Position numbers and translations under genes: made by a program. A stretch of DNA of 64,000 bases from NCBI GenBank assembly GCA_963792895.1, contig CAWBYA010000006.1, positions 1 through 64,000 on the forward strand, given 5' to 3'. The notes below the pieces were generated by a model, which saw only the letters and a program-made list of their open reading frames with translations, did not search any database and was not told where the DNA came from. Source of the DNA: UBA6912 sp963792895. Its GTDB lineage: Bacteria > Actinomycetota > Acidimicrobiia > Spongiisociales > UBA5794. Shown piece after piece: positions 55,773 through 64,000 of the stretch; positions within the stretch are counted from its first letter, which is position 1, and every line of letters starts with the position of its first letter.

Positions 55773-56847
55773 ACCCAAGGAACTGCGTGAACCCGAACGG
55801 GCTGAAGTTGTTGTCCGACACGATGATCAACGGCGTTCGGCCGTCGGGCAGTCGCGGCCCGAACGCAAGGCCCTCCAGGTTGTCGAGCGTGATGCCCAAG
55901 TCCGTGAGATCGAGGACGAGGTCTTTGGCAACCGGGGCAGGGTCGAGGTTCGCGATGGAATGGACCCCCCGGATGTTGTCGGCCCCGCGCTCAGAGATCC
56001 GATACAGGCGGACGTTGTTGCCCACGCCGACGGAGAACGACCTCTCCAGCGCGAGGAACGTCCCTGGTTGCCGCAGCTCCAGAAGCTCGACAAGACCGTT
56101 GACGCTGAACGCATCCGGCGGGATCGGCTCATCGGTGACCGGCTCGTTCTCGTATACGAACTCCCCGATTGGCCGCCCCGTCGCAGCGCTGTAGACGAGG
56201 ATTCGCGACGGGCTGCCGGTCGTGACAGACGCGGCAGGTCCGTCCTGGAACAACGCAGCCTCCGTAGCCGTCGTGAGGCGAGTGCCGTCCGGGGAGAAGG
56301 TGAGCGACTCGAGCGCAGCATTCTGACGAATGCCCGAAGAGGCGTCGCCGGTGGGCAGATACGAGCGTGGGATCCGCAGCTCGCCGAGCAGCTGCCCGCC
56401 AAGTGCGTACTCGTTGACAAAGGGCGCCTGGAGCGCCGCCGTGTCGCCCTCGGATGAGATGAACAAGGTGCGTCGAGGTGACAGCGCGATGCCCTCGGGA
56501 TCGAGCGCCAGCTCGGCGTACGGCTGGCCCGCACGATCGAGCAGTGTCGTCTGGTCGAGAAACACGACGTCACCATCGTCGAGCGAACCGTCGGACACGT
56601 CGATGGTCAACGTGTAGAAGCGCGCCGGCGCGATCTGGCTGCGGTCGTCTGAGATCGCGTAGTAAACGCCGCCTGCCGCATCCCACGTGATGCCGGACAG
56701 GCCACCCACCTCAACGCCGTCGAGGGTGTATCCCGTCGGAAAGGTCACCTCACCGATGAACTGGATCCGGTCGTGGTCCGCAGCGGCAGGGGCCGCCAGC
56801 GCAACCGCAACCACGAGCCCCACTGCCAGCGAGAAATACCGTCGCAT
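55756..56847 (-). CDS. Secreted esterase-like phytase domain protein
   Basis: 363 residues from ATG 56847 with GGGGAGAGG upstream. A signal peptide (FSLAVGLVVAVALAAPAAA) is followed by a propeller-like domain with VGGLSGITWD, YYAISDDRSQIAPARFYTL, ELALDPEGIALSPR, NAALESLTFSPDG and LDNLEGLAFGPRL, the pattern of the PF13449 esterase-like phytase family. Probably extracellular and metal-dependent; phosphate or lactone ester substrates are possible. It interrupts the two halves of the cox cluster on the same strand. Confidence 0.87.
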   Translation of the reverse strand: MRRYFSLAVGLVVAVALAAPAAADHDRIQFIGEVTFPTGYTLDGVEVGGLSGITWDAAGGVYYAISDDRSQIAPARFYTLTIDVSDGSLDDGDVVFLDQTTLLDRAGQPYAELALDPEGIALSPRRTLFISSEGDTAALQAPFVNEYALGGQLLGELRIPRSYLPTGDASSGIRQNAALESLTFSPDGTRLTTATEAALFQDGPAASVTTGSPSRILVYSAATGRPIGEFVYENEPVTDEPIPPDAFSVNGLVELLELRQPGTFLALERSFSVGVGNNVRLYRISERGADNIRGVHSIANLDPAPVAKDLVLDLTDLGITLDNLEGLAFGPRLPDGRTPLIIVSDNNFSPFGFTQFLGFTLDL

Positions 56848-56929
56848 GCGCCCTCTCCCCTCGATCACTGATCCACCTCGCCGACACTACGCGGCCGGCG
56901 TGACAGATGAGGGGTCATGGCGCCGCTCG

Positions 56930-57718
56930 CTACGCGGTCCCTTCTTCCGGGCCGCGCTGGCGGTGGATGCGTCCCTCGACGCCCCGCAACGACATGCCCG
57001 TGCCAACTCCGTACCGCACCCGGACGATCTCGGCGAGGATGGACACGGCCACCTCGCTGGGCTGCTCGGCGCCGATGTCGATACCGATCGGAGCGTGGAT
57101 GCGGGCGATCTCGTCGTCGGCCCAACCAGCCGCGCGGAGTCGTTCAGCACGATTGGCCGACGTGCGCCTGCTGCCGAGAGCCCCGATATACCGGACCGGG
57201 GCGCGGCGCACGGCGGGGAGCACCGGGTCTTCGAAGCGGGCATCGTGGCTGAGCAGCACGACGTAGGTGCGTCGGTCGAGGGCAACCCGCTCGAACACGA
57301 CGTCCGGCCAGCCGACGATGAGGTCGTCGACATCGGGAAACCGGTCAGGAGTCGCCCACGTCTTGCGTGCGTCGGCAACGACCACACGGAACCCGAGCTC
57401 TGGGGCGAGGCGGGCCAGCGATTGCGCGATGTGGCCGGCCCCGAACACCAGGAGCCTCGGTTGCGGGACGACCGTCTCGATGAAGACCTCGTCCGACCCG
57501 TACTCCAGGGTCCGGCTCTGCTCGTGCGCCATGAGCTCCCGAGCGTCCGCCAGCACGTCCCCGGCGACGTTCTCCGGAAGGCTGCCGGCAACGTAGCCCG
57601 TCTCGGCATCGATCACCGCCTTGGCGCCGACATCCGGCCCCGCGACGACGGTCGCGACCGCCCCGAGCCGCTCCTCGGCAACGAGGTGCTTGACGGCGGC
57701 GATGGCTTCGTTCACCAC
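56930..57718 (-). CDS. XdhC/CoxI family protein, Rossmann part
   Basis: 262 residues. LLVFGAGHIAQSLARLAPELGF is the dinucleotide-binding loop. WPDVVFERVALDRRTYVVLLSHD and RYIGALGSRRTSANRAERL complete the C-terminal XdhC domain. The protein overlaps the gene for the N-terminal XdhC domain by ATGA, i.e. XdhC is split in two here, as in other actinomycetes. XdhC-type proteins insert sulfurated molybdenum cofactor into hydroxylases, so its client is almost certainly the CoxLMS enzyme nearby. Confidence 0.9.
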   Translation of the reverse strand: MVNEAIAAVKHLVAEERLGAVATVVAGPDVGAKAVIDAETGYVAGSLPENVAGDVLADARELMAHEQSRTLEYGSDEVFIETVVPQPRLLVFGAGHIAQSLARLAPELGFRVVVADARKTWATPDRFPDVDDLIVGWPDVVFERVALDRRTYVVLLSHDARFEDPVLPAVRRAPVRYIGALGSRRTSANRAERLRAAGWADDEIARIHAPIGIDIGAEQPSEVAVSILAEIVRVRYGVGTGMSLRGVEGRIHRQRGPEEGTA

Positions 57719-58020
57719 TTCTCGATGTAGACCTGGATCGTCCCACCACAGGTGAGGCCGACTTCGAAGGCCTCCTCGTCGGCGATCCCGTACGTGACGA
57801 GTGCCGGCTCACCGGTCTCGAGCACTCGTTGGGCATGGAGCGCGACGTCGTTCTCCACGCACCCTCCGCTCACGCTGCCTTCCATGTCGCCGGCCGACGA
57901 CACCAGGAACTTGGCACCTTCCGGACGCGGCGCTGAGCCCTTCACCCGCACCACGGTGGCAACGGCAACCGCCTTCCCTTCGGCGGTCCACCGGTCGAAT
58001 ACCTCGAGCTCGTTCGTCAT
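57715..58020 (-). CDS. XdhC/CoxI family protein, N-terminal part
   Basis: 101 residues from ATG 58020. VRVKGSAPRPEGAKFLVSS and GSVSGGCVENDVALHA, with the conserved Cys, are the PF02625 signatures. A second Cys in VGLTCGGTIQVYI is also conserved. Both ends overlap neighbours by 4 bp, in the order coxE, xdhC-N, xdhC-C, so one transcript is likely. Confidence 0.9.
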
Positions 58021-59172
58021 GTCCTCGCACCCCGTCGCGTTGGGAGTGACTCTAGAAGCCGTACCACGCTGCGCAGATCGACCAGGTTGCCCGCGGGAAG
58101 GAAGTCGTCGACGTACGGCAGCACCGTGCGCATACCGCGAGTCTCCGGTGCGAACCCAGACCGCCCAGCCAGCGGGTTCAGCCAGATCACTCGGTGCACG
58201 GATCGGGCGAATCTCGCCATCTCCCGGTCGAGCACCTCGGGGTCGCCGGTATCCCAGCCGTCCGAGATGATGAGCCCGATGGCTCCGCCACCCGTCACTC
58301 GCCGACTCCAGTCGCGGTTGAACACGGCGAGCGTTTCGCCGATTCGCGTGCCACCGGACCAATCTGACACCGCGGTGGCAACTTGGCGAAGCGCAAGCTG
58401 CGGCTGGCGAAGCCGCATCTGGCGGGTGATGCGGCTGAGTCGAGTGGCGAACACGAACGACTCGACCCTCCCCAGCCTTCCCTGTGCGGCGTGGATGAAG
58501 TACAAGAACAGCTCGGTATAGCTCTCCATCGAGCCGCTCACATCAGCGATGACGACGAGCGGCCTGCGGCGCATGCGGCGATCCGACCACGCAAGCGGGA
58601 CGAGGTCGCCATGTGGGCCGCTCACGTTGCGCAGCGTACGGCGCAAGTCTGGGCGCGTCCCGGTGCGACGCGGCAGCCCACCGCCGTGAAGGAGCGGCAG
58701 CGGGCCGCCACACCATGCGGTCGATCAGCTTGCGAACCTGCTCCTGCTCTTCGGCGGTGAGGTCGGCGAAGTCGCGGTGTGCGATGCGCTCCCTGTAGGA
58801 GCCCCCGGCGATCTCGGCGATCTCATCGAGATCGCCGTCGTCTGCCGTCCGGTGATTCGGCGAGATCACAGGAACGTGCGCTCGCACAGCTGGAGGCGTC
58901 GAGGCCGGCTGCTCGGCCGCAAGCCCAACATCGGCACCGGCTGTCTGGCCCGAACCGAAATACAGGTCGAAGGCCTCGTCGAAGATCTCTCGCTGGCCGG
59001 GGCGCGTCGTGACCACCGCTCGCAGCGCGTAGTACAGGTCGCCACGGTCATCGAGACCGACGGCCTCTACGGCTCCCGCCACATCCACCGCCGTTCCTGG
59101 GCCCACCGGGAGCCCGCGGAGCCGCAGGTACCGCACGAACCGCACCAGGTTGCGGGTGAAGATGTCGCTCAC
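58017..59172 (-). pseudogene. coxE: CoxE-like VWA domain protein, one frameshift
   Basis: Start GTG 59172 (VSDIFTRNLVRFVRYLRLRG), 2 bp after the coxD stop. The N-terminal part to IDRMVWRP is in one frame. The rest, starting at PLPLLHGGGLPRRTGTRPDL and containing the MIDAS motif VIADVSGSME and DWSGGTRIGETLAVF, is in another. Removing one C in the CCC run near 58,712 joins them, giving about 384 residues. CoxE with the CoxD ATPase is needed to mature the Mo-Cu site of CO dehydrogenase, and relatives serve other hydroxylases. A sequencing error is the simplest explanation of the shift. Confidence 0.85.
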
Positions 59173-59174
59173 GC

Positions 59175-60066
59175 TCAGCCCGCAGCCGAGTCGATGAGCC
59201 GATCGACACCCAACTCTCGCACGCGAGCGATGTCCTCTTGGTACTTGAGGACCACTCCCAGCGTGTCGTCGACGGTCGGCGCGCGTCAGCTCGTGGCGGC
59301 CCAACACCGTCAGCGCAGCCGCCCAGTCGAGCGTCTCGGCCACGCCCGGAGGTTTGAAGAGGTCGAGGTCCCGCAGCCGACCCATGGCCCCGGCGAGTTG
59401 GGCGGCGAGACGCTCCGGCACGTCGGGCGCCTTCTCTCGCAAGATCGCGACCTCCCGGGAGAAGTCCGGGTAGTCGATCCAGTGGTAGATACAGCGCCGC
59501 TTCAGCGCATCGTGGATCTCGCGCGTCCGGTTCGACGTGATGATGACGACGGGAGGCACCGTCGCCCGCACCGTCTCGACCTCGGGGATGGTCACCTGAA
59601 AGTCGGAGAGCAACTCCAGCAGGTAGGCCTCGAACTCCTCGTCTGCCCGGTCGAGCTCATCGATCAGCAGCACCGTGTGTTGGCCCGAAGCACCGCGCTC
59701 GATGGCTTGGAGCAGCGGGCGCGCCACCAGATACTCGCGCGACATGATGTCGTGCACTTCTGCGTGACTGCCGTCGCGGCGGGCCTCGATCAGCCTGATG
59801 GCGAGCATCTGGCGGGCGTAGTCCCACTCGTAGAGGGCCTGGGCGACATCGAGCCCCTCGTAGCACTGGAGCCGAATCAGATCCTCGCCCAGGATGCGGG
59901 CGAGCGTCTTGGCCACTTCGGTCTTGCCGACGCCGGCTTCACCCTCCAGGAAGAGCGGACGCCCAAGCTGCAAAGCCAGGTGGATGGCCACGACGAGCGA
60001 TCGGTCGGCCACGTAGTGCTGTGCGGCCAGCGACGCTTCGACGTCCTCGAGAGTCTGCGGGATCAC
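59175..60066 (-). pseudogene. coxD: MoxR/CoxD AAA ATPase, frameshift near the C-terminus
   Basis: Start GTG 60066. Walker A is GEAGVGKTEVAKTLARIL. Walker B is TVLLIDELDRADEEFEAYLL. Sensor 1 is PVVIITSNRTREIHDALKRR. An extra C near 59,275 shifts the frame after GRHELTRAD. The corrected end reads VDDTLGVVLKYQEDIARVR and stops at 59175, giving about 297 residues. This AAA protein partners CoxE as a metal-centre maturation chaperone. Only the short tail is affected, so the enzyme would probably be intact in the organism. Confidence 0.88.
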
Positions 60067-60094
60067 GGCGCAGAGAGTACCCAGGCCCGCGGGC

Positions 60095-61552
60095 TCACGC
60101 CGACTCGTCCACCTCGGGCGTTTCATCTGCCATGTCGGAGCTGCCTTCGTCGTGCGGGAGCGACAGCCGCCCTGCGCGGAGCATGGCGAACGGCCCGACG
60201 GCAAGGAAGTTCGACACGCGCGACGTGTAGACGTCGGCGTACCGCTCGACCTGCCGGGCAAAGAGGCTCTTGTCGATACCCGCTCGCATCAGCGGCCCCC
60301 ACCGCTGGTTGCGAAGGCTGCCGGCGCGCACGGCGAGCGGTGTGATGCTGTCGTCGACTGCGGAGATCGCTGCCCTGATCTCGTCGACGGTGCCGGCTCC
60401 GAGGTCGCCGAGCGGTTTGGCGTAGCCCAGCCGGGCCCGCTGGTCGTCGAGGCGTAGGTCGCCAGGCGGCTCTCGAGCAGGACCTTCTCGTGCATCAAGT
60501 CGCGGAGGCGGGACTCGTCTGGCCACGAACTCGCTTCTGGGCCCGCACCTCACTCTCCATCTCACGCAGGATGAGGGCGGTGCGCCACCGGAGCTGGGAC
60601 TTCGAGACGTGCACGTCACCGAAGAGGTGGTCGCCGACGTAGAGGATCTGATCGCCGGACAGCGTCGAGGCTCTCCTCGACCTGCCGGCGCACCCGCCGA
60701 AGAACACCCCGCCCGGCCTCGAGCACACCAACGTGGGGGCGCAGCAGACCCTGCGGCCTCGTCCTCGACCTTGTAGAGGAGCTTGCGAGCCGTGAAGAAC
60801 TCCGGCTTCACCGCAGAGACGATCACGATGTCGAACACGTCGCGCCAGCCCATCCCGTCCGGCAGATAGGGGTCGACGGCGTACGCCATCATGCGTTGGG
60901 TGTAGTCCCACTCCGAGTTGGTGATGAGCAGCAGTCGCTTGCCGGCATGGAGCTGATCGAGGAGCGTGGGCACCAGCTCGGGTCGACCTCGACGAACCGA
61001 TCAGGATCGGCGGCGATCTCGGCCTTGAGCGACCCCATCGAGTGGGCCTCGTCGATGCGTCACGCGGACCGATTGGTACAGCGCCGCATAGCCCAGGGTG
61101 CCCGGGAGCGCACCCGCGTCCATCAGGTCGACGAGCTGGCCGAACAGCGCAGCCTCCGACAGCGAGAAGAGGGTGTTGAGGAAGACGAAGCGGGGCTCGG
61201 CCAGGTCGACGAAGGTGTCCGGCGTAGTCCCGGCGCAGCTCGTCGTAGTCGAGCACCTCGGGTGCCGTGGGCGCCGCGGATGACGTAGCCGAACCGGGTC
61301 GGCCTTGACCAGGTTGCCCGTCTTGGAGGTCGAGGGCGAGCCCGCGAATCACCGTGAGCGGGATCGAAGATCGAGGTCGGCGACCGGCCAGCCCCGTTCG
61401 GCGAGGAGCCGGCGGGCGTGCTCGTAGGCGCGGCGCTCCCACTCGTCGACCCGGTAGTGGATCAGCGTGTAGTCCATGTCGTAGCCGATCGCCCGAATCG
61501 ATCGCAGGTTGAGCGTGCGGTTGACGAAGATGCCGCGTTCGGAACCATTCAC
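60095..61552 (-). pseudogene. HAD-IG family 5'-nucleotidase, at least six frameshifts
   Basis: Start GTG 61552 overlaps the upstream stop. GIFVNRTLNLRSIRAIGYDM and DMDYTLIHYRVDEWERRAYE (HAD motif I) open the protein. LLLITNSEWDYTQRMMAYAV, DIVIVSAVKPEFF, ILYVGDHLFGDVHVSK (HAD motifs II-IV) and RWGPLMRAGIDKSLFARQVE close it, but they lie in different frames. Shifts occur between 61,380 and 60,460. The expected product is about 480 residues, a purine-type 5'-nucleotidase. The conserved motifs survive unharmed between shifts, favouring poor base calling over decay. Confidence 0.75.
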
Positions 61553-61985
61553 GGCACAACCACTCCACGTACCGGATACGCGGCTCATCTCCCGCGCCAG
61601 CAGCCTGCCGAGGACGACGACGGCACCAAGGGCAGCCCCCAACGCGGCAGCTTGTGCCGTGCCGAGAACGATGCGGCTGTCTCGGAGCGTGACGCTGCGT
61701 CCGAAGGCGAGCCCGACGTAGCCGTTCGAAACGTCGACCGATCGAGCGGCAACGACGACAGCGCCGCCCTCCTCGATTGTGACGTCTCCTCCGGCGAGGA
61801 TCGCCATGGCCCCACCTTGCGTGACGCTCGGCGTTTCCACCTGCCGCCAAGAGGGACCCTCCACCTTGGCGCACCTCGAGGTCGCCTTTGGCCAGCGCCA
61901 CCGAGGTGTTCGCCTGTGAGATGCTCACCGTGTCTGCGGTGACCAGCGGAAAGAACCCGAAGCGGGCTACGACACTCTCGGTCAT
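61549..61985 (-). pseudogene. Small hypothetical protein, frameshifted
   Basis: The ATG at 61985 overlaps the xseB stop (ATGA). The start reads MTESVVARFGFFPLVTADTV. One shift near 61,865 leads to QGGAMAILAGGDVTIEEGG, GYVGLAFGRSVTLRDSRIVL and a hydrophobic end (AAALGAALGAVVVLGRLLA). A second shift near 61,560 would give a stop overlapping the next start (GTGA). The regular beta-strand pattern looks like a short solenoid with a C-terminal helix. Function unknown. Confidence 0.55.
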
Positions 61986-62260
61986 TGCTCGATCTCCTCA
62001 TCTGTGGTGTCGTCTTCGTCCCCGACGGCGTCTTGAGCCGCTGCGGATCCTGGTGCGTCGAGGCCGGCGACGATCTCTTCTACTTCGATTCGTGTTGCGT
62101 GAATACGTTTGCGGCACAGCCGGATGAGCTCCGCGGCTCGCGAGACCCTCGCCGACAGCAAGTCGACGTCGACGTCATCGCCCTCGATCTGCTCGAGGAT
62201 CTGCTCGAGCTCGCGCATCGCCTCGCCGTAGCCGATCTCGTCAGTCATCTGCGTCGCCAT
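61982..62260 (-). CDS. xseB: Exodeoxyribonuclease VII small subunit
   Basis: 92 residues from ATG 62260 (ATG 62248 possible). GYGEAMRELEQILEQIEGDD then VDLLSARVSRAAELIRLCRKR match the two helices of XseB. The tail is acidic and longer than in E. coli. It overlaps xseA by 20 bp, so the two subunits are coupled. Exo VII degrades single-stranded DNA from both ends. Confidence 0.93.
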   Translation of the reverse strand: MATQMTDEIGYGEAMRELEQILEQIEGDDVDVDLLSARVSRAAELIRLCRKRIHATRIEVEEIVAGLDAPGSAAAQDAVGDEDDTTDEEIEQ

Positions 62261-63626
62261 GCCCTTCCTCGACCACCGAGCCGATGTCGCCGCGTGCCGT
62301 GTGCGTGCGGATACGGTCACCGGCCACAACATCACCAGACCCGCGCACCAGCCTCTCACCTGCGTAGGTCAACGTCCATCCGCGGGCGAGCATGCGCTCG
62401 GGCCGGAACGCCCGCTCGACGGCGGCCAGCCCGTCGAGGCGCCGCTGCTCGGCGGCGAGGGCTCGTCCCGGCTCCCGAGAGAGGCGCCGGGTTGCCTCCG
62501 CGAGCTTCCCCTCGTCGGCAGCCACGCCGTGGCGGGCTGCCGCGGCCGTTCGAGACCCGATGCGCATCGTGCGGACCGCTGCCCTCTCGACTGCGATGGG
62601 CGCTCGTCTGCGCACCGCATCTGTAGCATCGAGGAGCGCCCGGCTGTGACGTCCCATGTGGAGCCGCGTCGCAGTCGCCAGCCGGGCACTCTGCGATCCG
62701 AGACCGGTTGACGCTCGATTGGCGCTGGACACGCCCGCCGTCGCCATCGCCGAAGCGATGGCAGCGAGTTGGGCCTCGAAGCGACCTACTGCAGCGACGA
62801 ATGCCTGCGCGCAGGCCGTCGGTGTCTTCAGCGACGCGTGTGCGAGGCGATCGGCAACGGTCGAGTCGACCTCGTGGCCAATGCCCGTGAAGATGGGGAA
62901 GGGGGCCGCGGCGATGGCTCGTGCGACCACCTCCGCGTCGAACACGGCCAGATCGGTCTGGGCGCCTCCTCCACGCACGAGGGCAACGACATCACAGCCA
63001 CTGTCCGCGAGCGCCTCGATCCCATGAACGATCGATACGGCCGCCGCAGTGCCTTGCGTGCGCGCATCGGCCACGGTGACGGAGAACGCGTACCCGGAGT
63101 GCCCGAGCTCGGCGAGGAAGTCGGCGTGAGCAGCGCTCCCGACACTGGTCACCAGGCCGATACGGAGCGGCACCATCGGTACGGCGAGGCCGCCGTTGCG
63201 GTCGAGCAGACCCTCCGCGTCGAGCCGGCGCAACAACGCGGCACGCCCGGCAGCGAGCTTGCCAATCGTGAAATCGGTATCGATCCACGACATCCGTAGC
63301 TGCACCGTTCCCCTGCCGGCGTAGTGCGTCACCCGGCCGCGAATACGAACGTGCACCCCGTCGGTCATCCGCATCGCCCCGGTGCGCACCAGCACACGAT
63401 TGACGGCGACCCGATCGAGGGCAAACAGTGTCACCGGCACGGCCGCCGCAGGCTGGCCCGGTTGTGCCGCCTCGTCGGGATCGACGAGCGTGAAGTACAC
63501 GTGGCCAGTGCGTGATCGCACGAGATCGCGAATCTCGCCCTCCACCCACACCTCGGCGGGAAAGGCCCTCGCCACTGCACGAGCAACGGCGCGGCTCAAC
63601 TCGGCAACGGTGTACGTGTCCTCCAT
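62241..63626 (-). CDS. xseA: Exodeoxyribonuclease VII large subunit
   Basis: 461 residues from ATG 63626. An N-terminal OB fold (VWVEGEIRDLVRSRTGHVYF, VHVRIRGRVTHYAGRGTVQL) precedes the catalytic domain with PLRIGLVTSVGSAAHADFL, VVALVRGGGAQTDLAVFD and FPIFTGIGHEVDSTVADRLAH, the canonical signatures. A long helical region and a C-terminal segment with MLARGWTLTY close it. A longer upstream frame to 63917 lacks family similarity. Confidence 0.95.
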   Translation of the reverse strand: MEDTYTVAELSRAVARAVARAFPAEVWVEGEIRDLVRSRTGHVYFTLVDPDEAAQPGQPAAAVPVTLFALDRVAVNRVLVRTGAMRMTDGVHVRIRGRVTHYAGRGTVQLRMSWIDTDFTIGKLAAGRAALLRRLDAEGLLDRNGGLAVPMVPLRIGLVTSVGSAAHADFLAELGHSGYAFSVTVADARTQGTAAAVSIVHGIEALADSGCDVVALVRGGGAQTDLAVFDAEVVARAIAAAPFPIFTGIGHEVDSTVADRLAHASLKTPTACAQAFVAAVGRFEAQLAAIASAMATAGVSSANRASTGLGSQSARLATATRLHMGRHSRALLDATDAVRRRAPIAVERAAVRTMRIGSRTAAAARHGVAADEGKLAEATRRLSREPGRALAAEQRRLDGLAAVERAFRPERMLARGWTLTYAGERLVRGSGDVVAGDRIRTHTARGDIGSVVEEGHGDADD

Positions 63627-64000
63627 GACTGCGACGCTAGTGCCCCGCACGCCTGCTGAAGCGGTTGATGGATGGTGGCCCGAGACTCGCTTTCCCCGGT
63701 GTCGGGTAGGCTCACGGCGTAGCCCACAGGTGACAAGACACTGCTCGGCTCCAGATGTGGAAGGTCTCGCCATGCACCGGCCGTGCTCCCGACTGCGCTG
63801 CGCTGTCGAAGGCTTGGTACCGTCGACAGCCGCCCGTCTCCATCGCGCGGCCGTCGCTTCCCACATGCGATCTGAGGTGCCCACCCGCTCGTGATCAAGC
63901 AATGTGCGCGCCGGCATGCCTCCTGGGCCGGCCGCCCAAGGTGACCGCAGGGAGGGAGATCTGGGCTGGAGGTTGCTGGGTCTCTCTCCCTCGGTCAGCG
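63627..64000. other. Region upstream of xseA, no gene recognised
   Basis: 374 bp with no convincing coding sequence. A GAGGGAGA/TCTCCCTC pair (63952-63959 and 63985-63992) could form an 8-bp stem near the window edge. In other actinomycetes a divergent gene often sits beside xseA; its start may lie beyond 64000. Confidence 0.4.

Noticed and set aside
58777..60345. 522-codon plus-strand frame across coxE/coxD
   Set aside because: Shadow of the AAA ATPase and VWA genes, which show Walker and MIDAS motifs on the minus strand.
19691..64000. Horizontal gene transfer of 44 kb into a diatom
   Set aside because: No introns, no amelioration of base composition, intact bacterial regulation, and a gene cut at the break. 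Assembly chimera or contamination is simpler, so it is kept only as the alternative in the junction finding.

Overview
The window joins two unrelated genomes. Positions 1 to about 19,760 are moderate-GC eukaryotic nuclear DNA, probably from a diatom or related stramenopile. Short GT-AG introns (79, 76, 89, 87 and about 93 bp) interrupt genes whose exons join in frame. The gene set fits a diatom: a plasma-membrane type P-type H+-ATPase, a very long (Glu-Pro-Thr-Pro)n secreted protein and a KEA-type cation/proton antiporter. From about 19,760 to the end the DNA is high-GC, intron-free and densely packed. It has Shine-Dalgarno sites, ATGA/GTGA gene overlaps, a SAM riboswitch and IS481, F420 and DUF222-HNH families. 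This part is from an actinomycete (Actinomycetota, possibly Acidimicrobiia). The break falls inside the 5' end of a bacterial gene, so a chimeric contig is much more likely than a real transfer.

Eukaryotic layout: tail of a Pro/Thr-rich protein (1-309); H+-ATPase in three exons (759-4045); a U32 peptidase gene with many frameshifts (about 4522-7440); a frameshifted APH/methylthioribose-kinase-like gene on the minus strand (7554-9106); a 5'-incomplete NUDIX-like gene (9622-10224); a minus-strand secreted low-complexity protein of about 1,700 residues in four exons (16187-10748); and a KEA antiporter with an RCK domain and a C-terminal EF-hand (17177-19690).

Bacterial layout: truncated secreted protein; GNAT; DUF222-HNH; ATPase fragment; SAM riboswitch, possible leader peptide and sulfur genes (OsmC, MetY, CoA-binding protein, F420 enzyme); pentose-phosphate pair gnd-zwf; a frameshifted hydrolase-like membrane protein; dehalogenase, pseudokinase-like and thioesterase genes; M20 peptidase; a 1,625-residue acidic repeat protein with SPOR-like and SLH-like ends; DsbA-like protein; lon with a dyad operator; sulfotransferase; a two-component system flanked by two related surface proteins and a truncated IS481 element; and a form II CoxSLM molybdenum hydroxylase with its accessory genes (coxD/moxR, coxE, split xdhC/coxI) around azlCD. 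It ends with a frameshifted HAD 5'-nucleotidase and xseA/xseB.

Single-base indels, many of them in homopolymers, break otherwise well-conserved frames in both halves (4.6-9.1, 10.7-15, 29.86 and 58.7-62 kb). Other genes, including the 4.9 kb ORF, lon and the H+-ATPase, are intact. Patchy, poorly polished long-read assembly explains both this and the chimera, though real gene decay cannot be excluded from one sequence.
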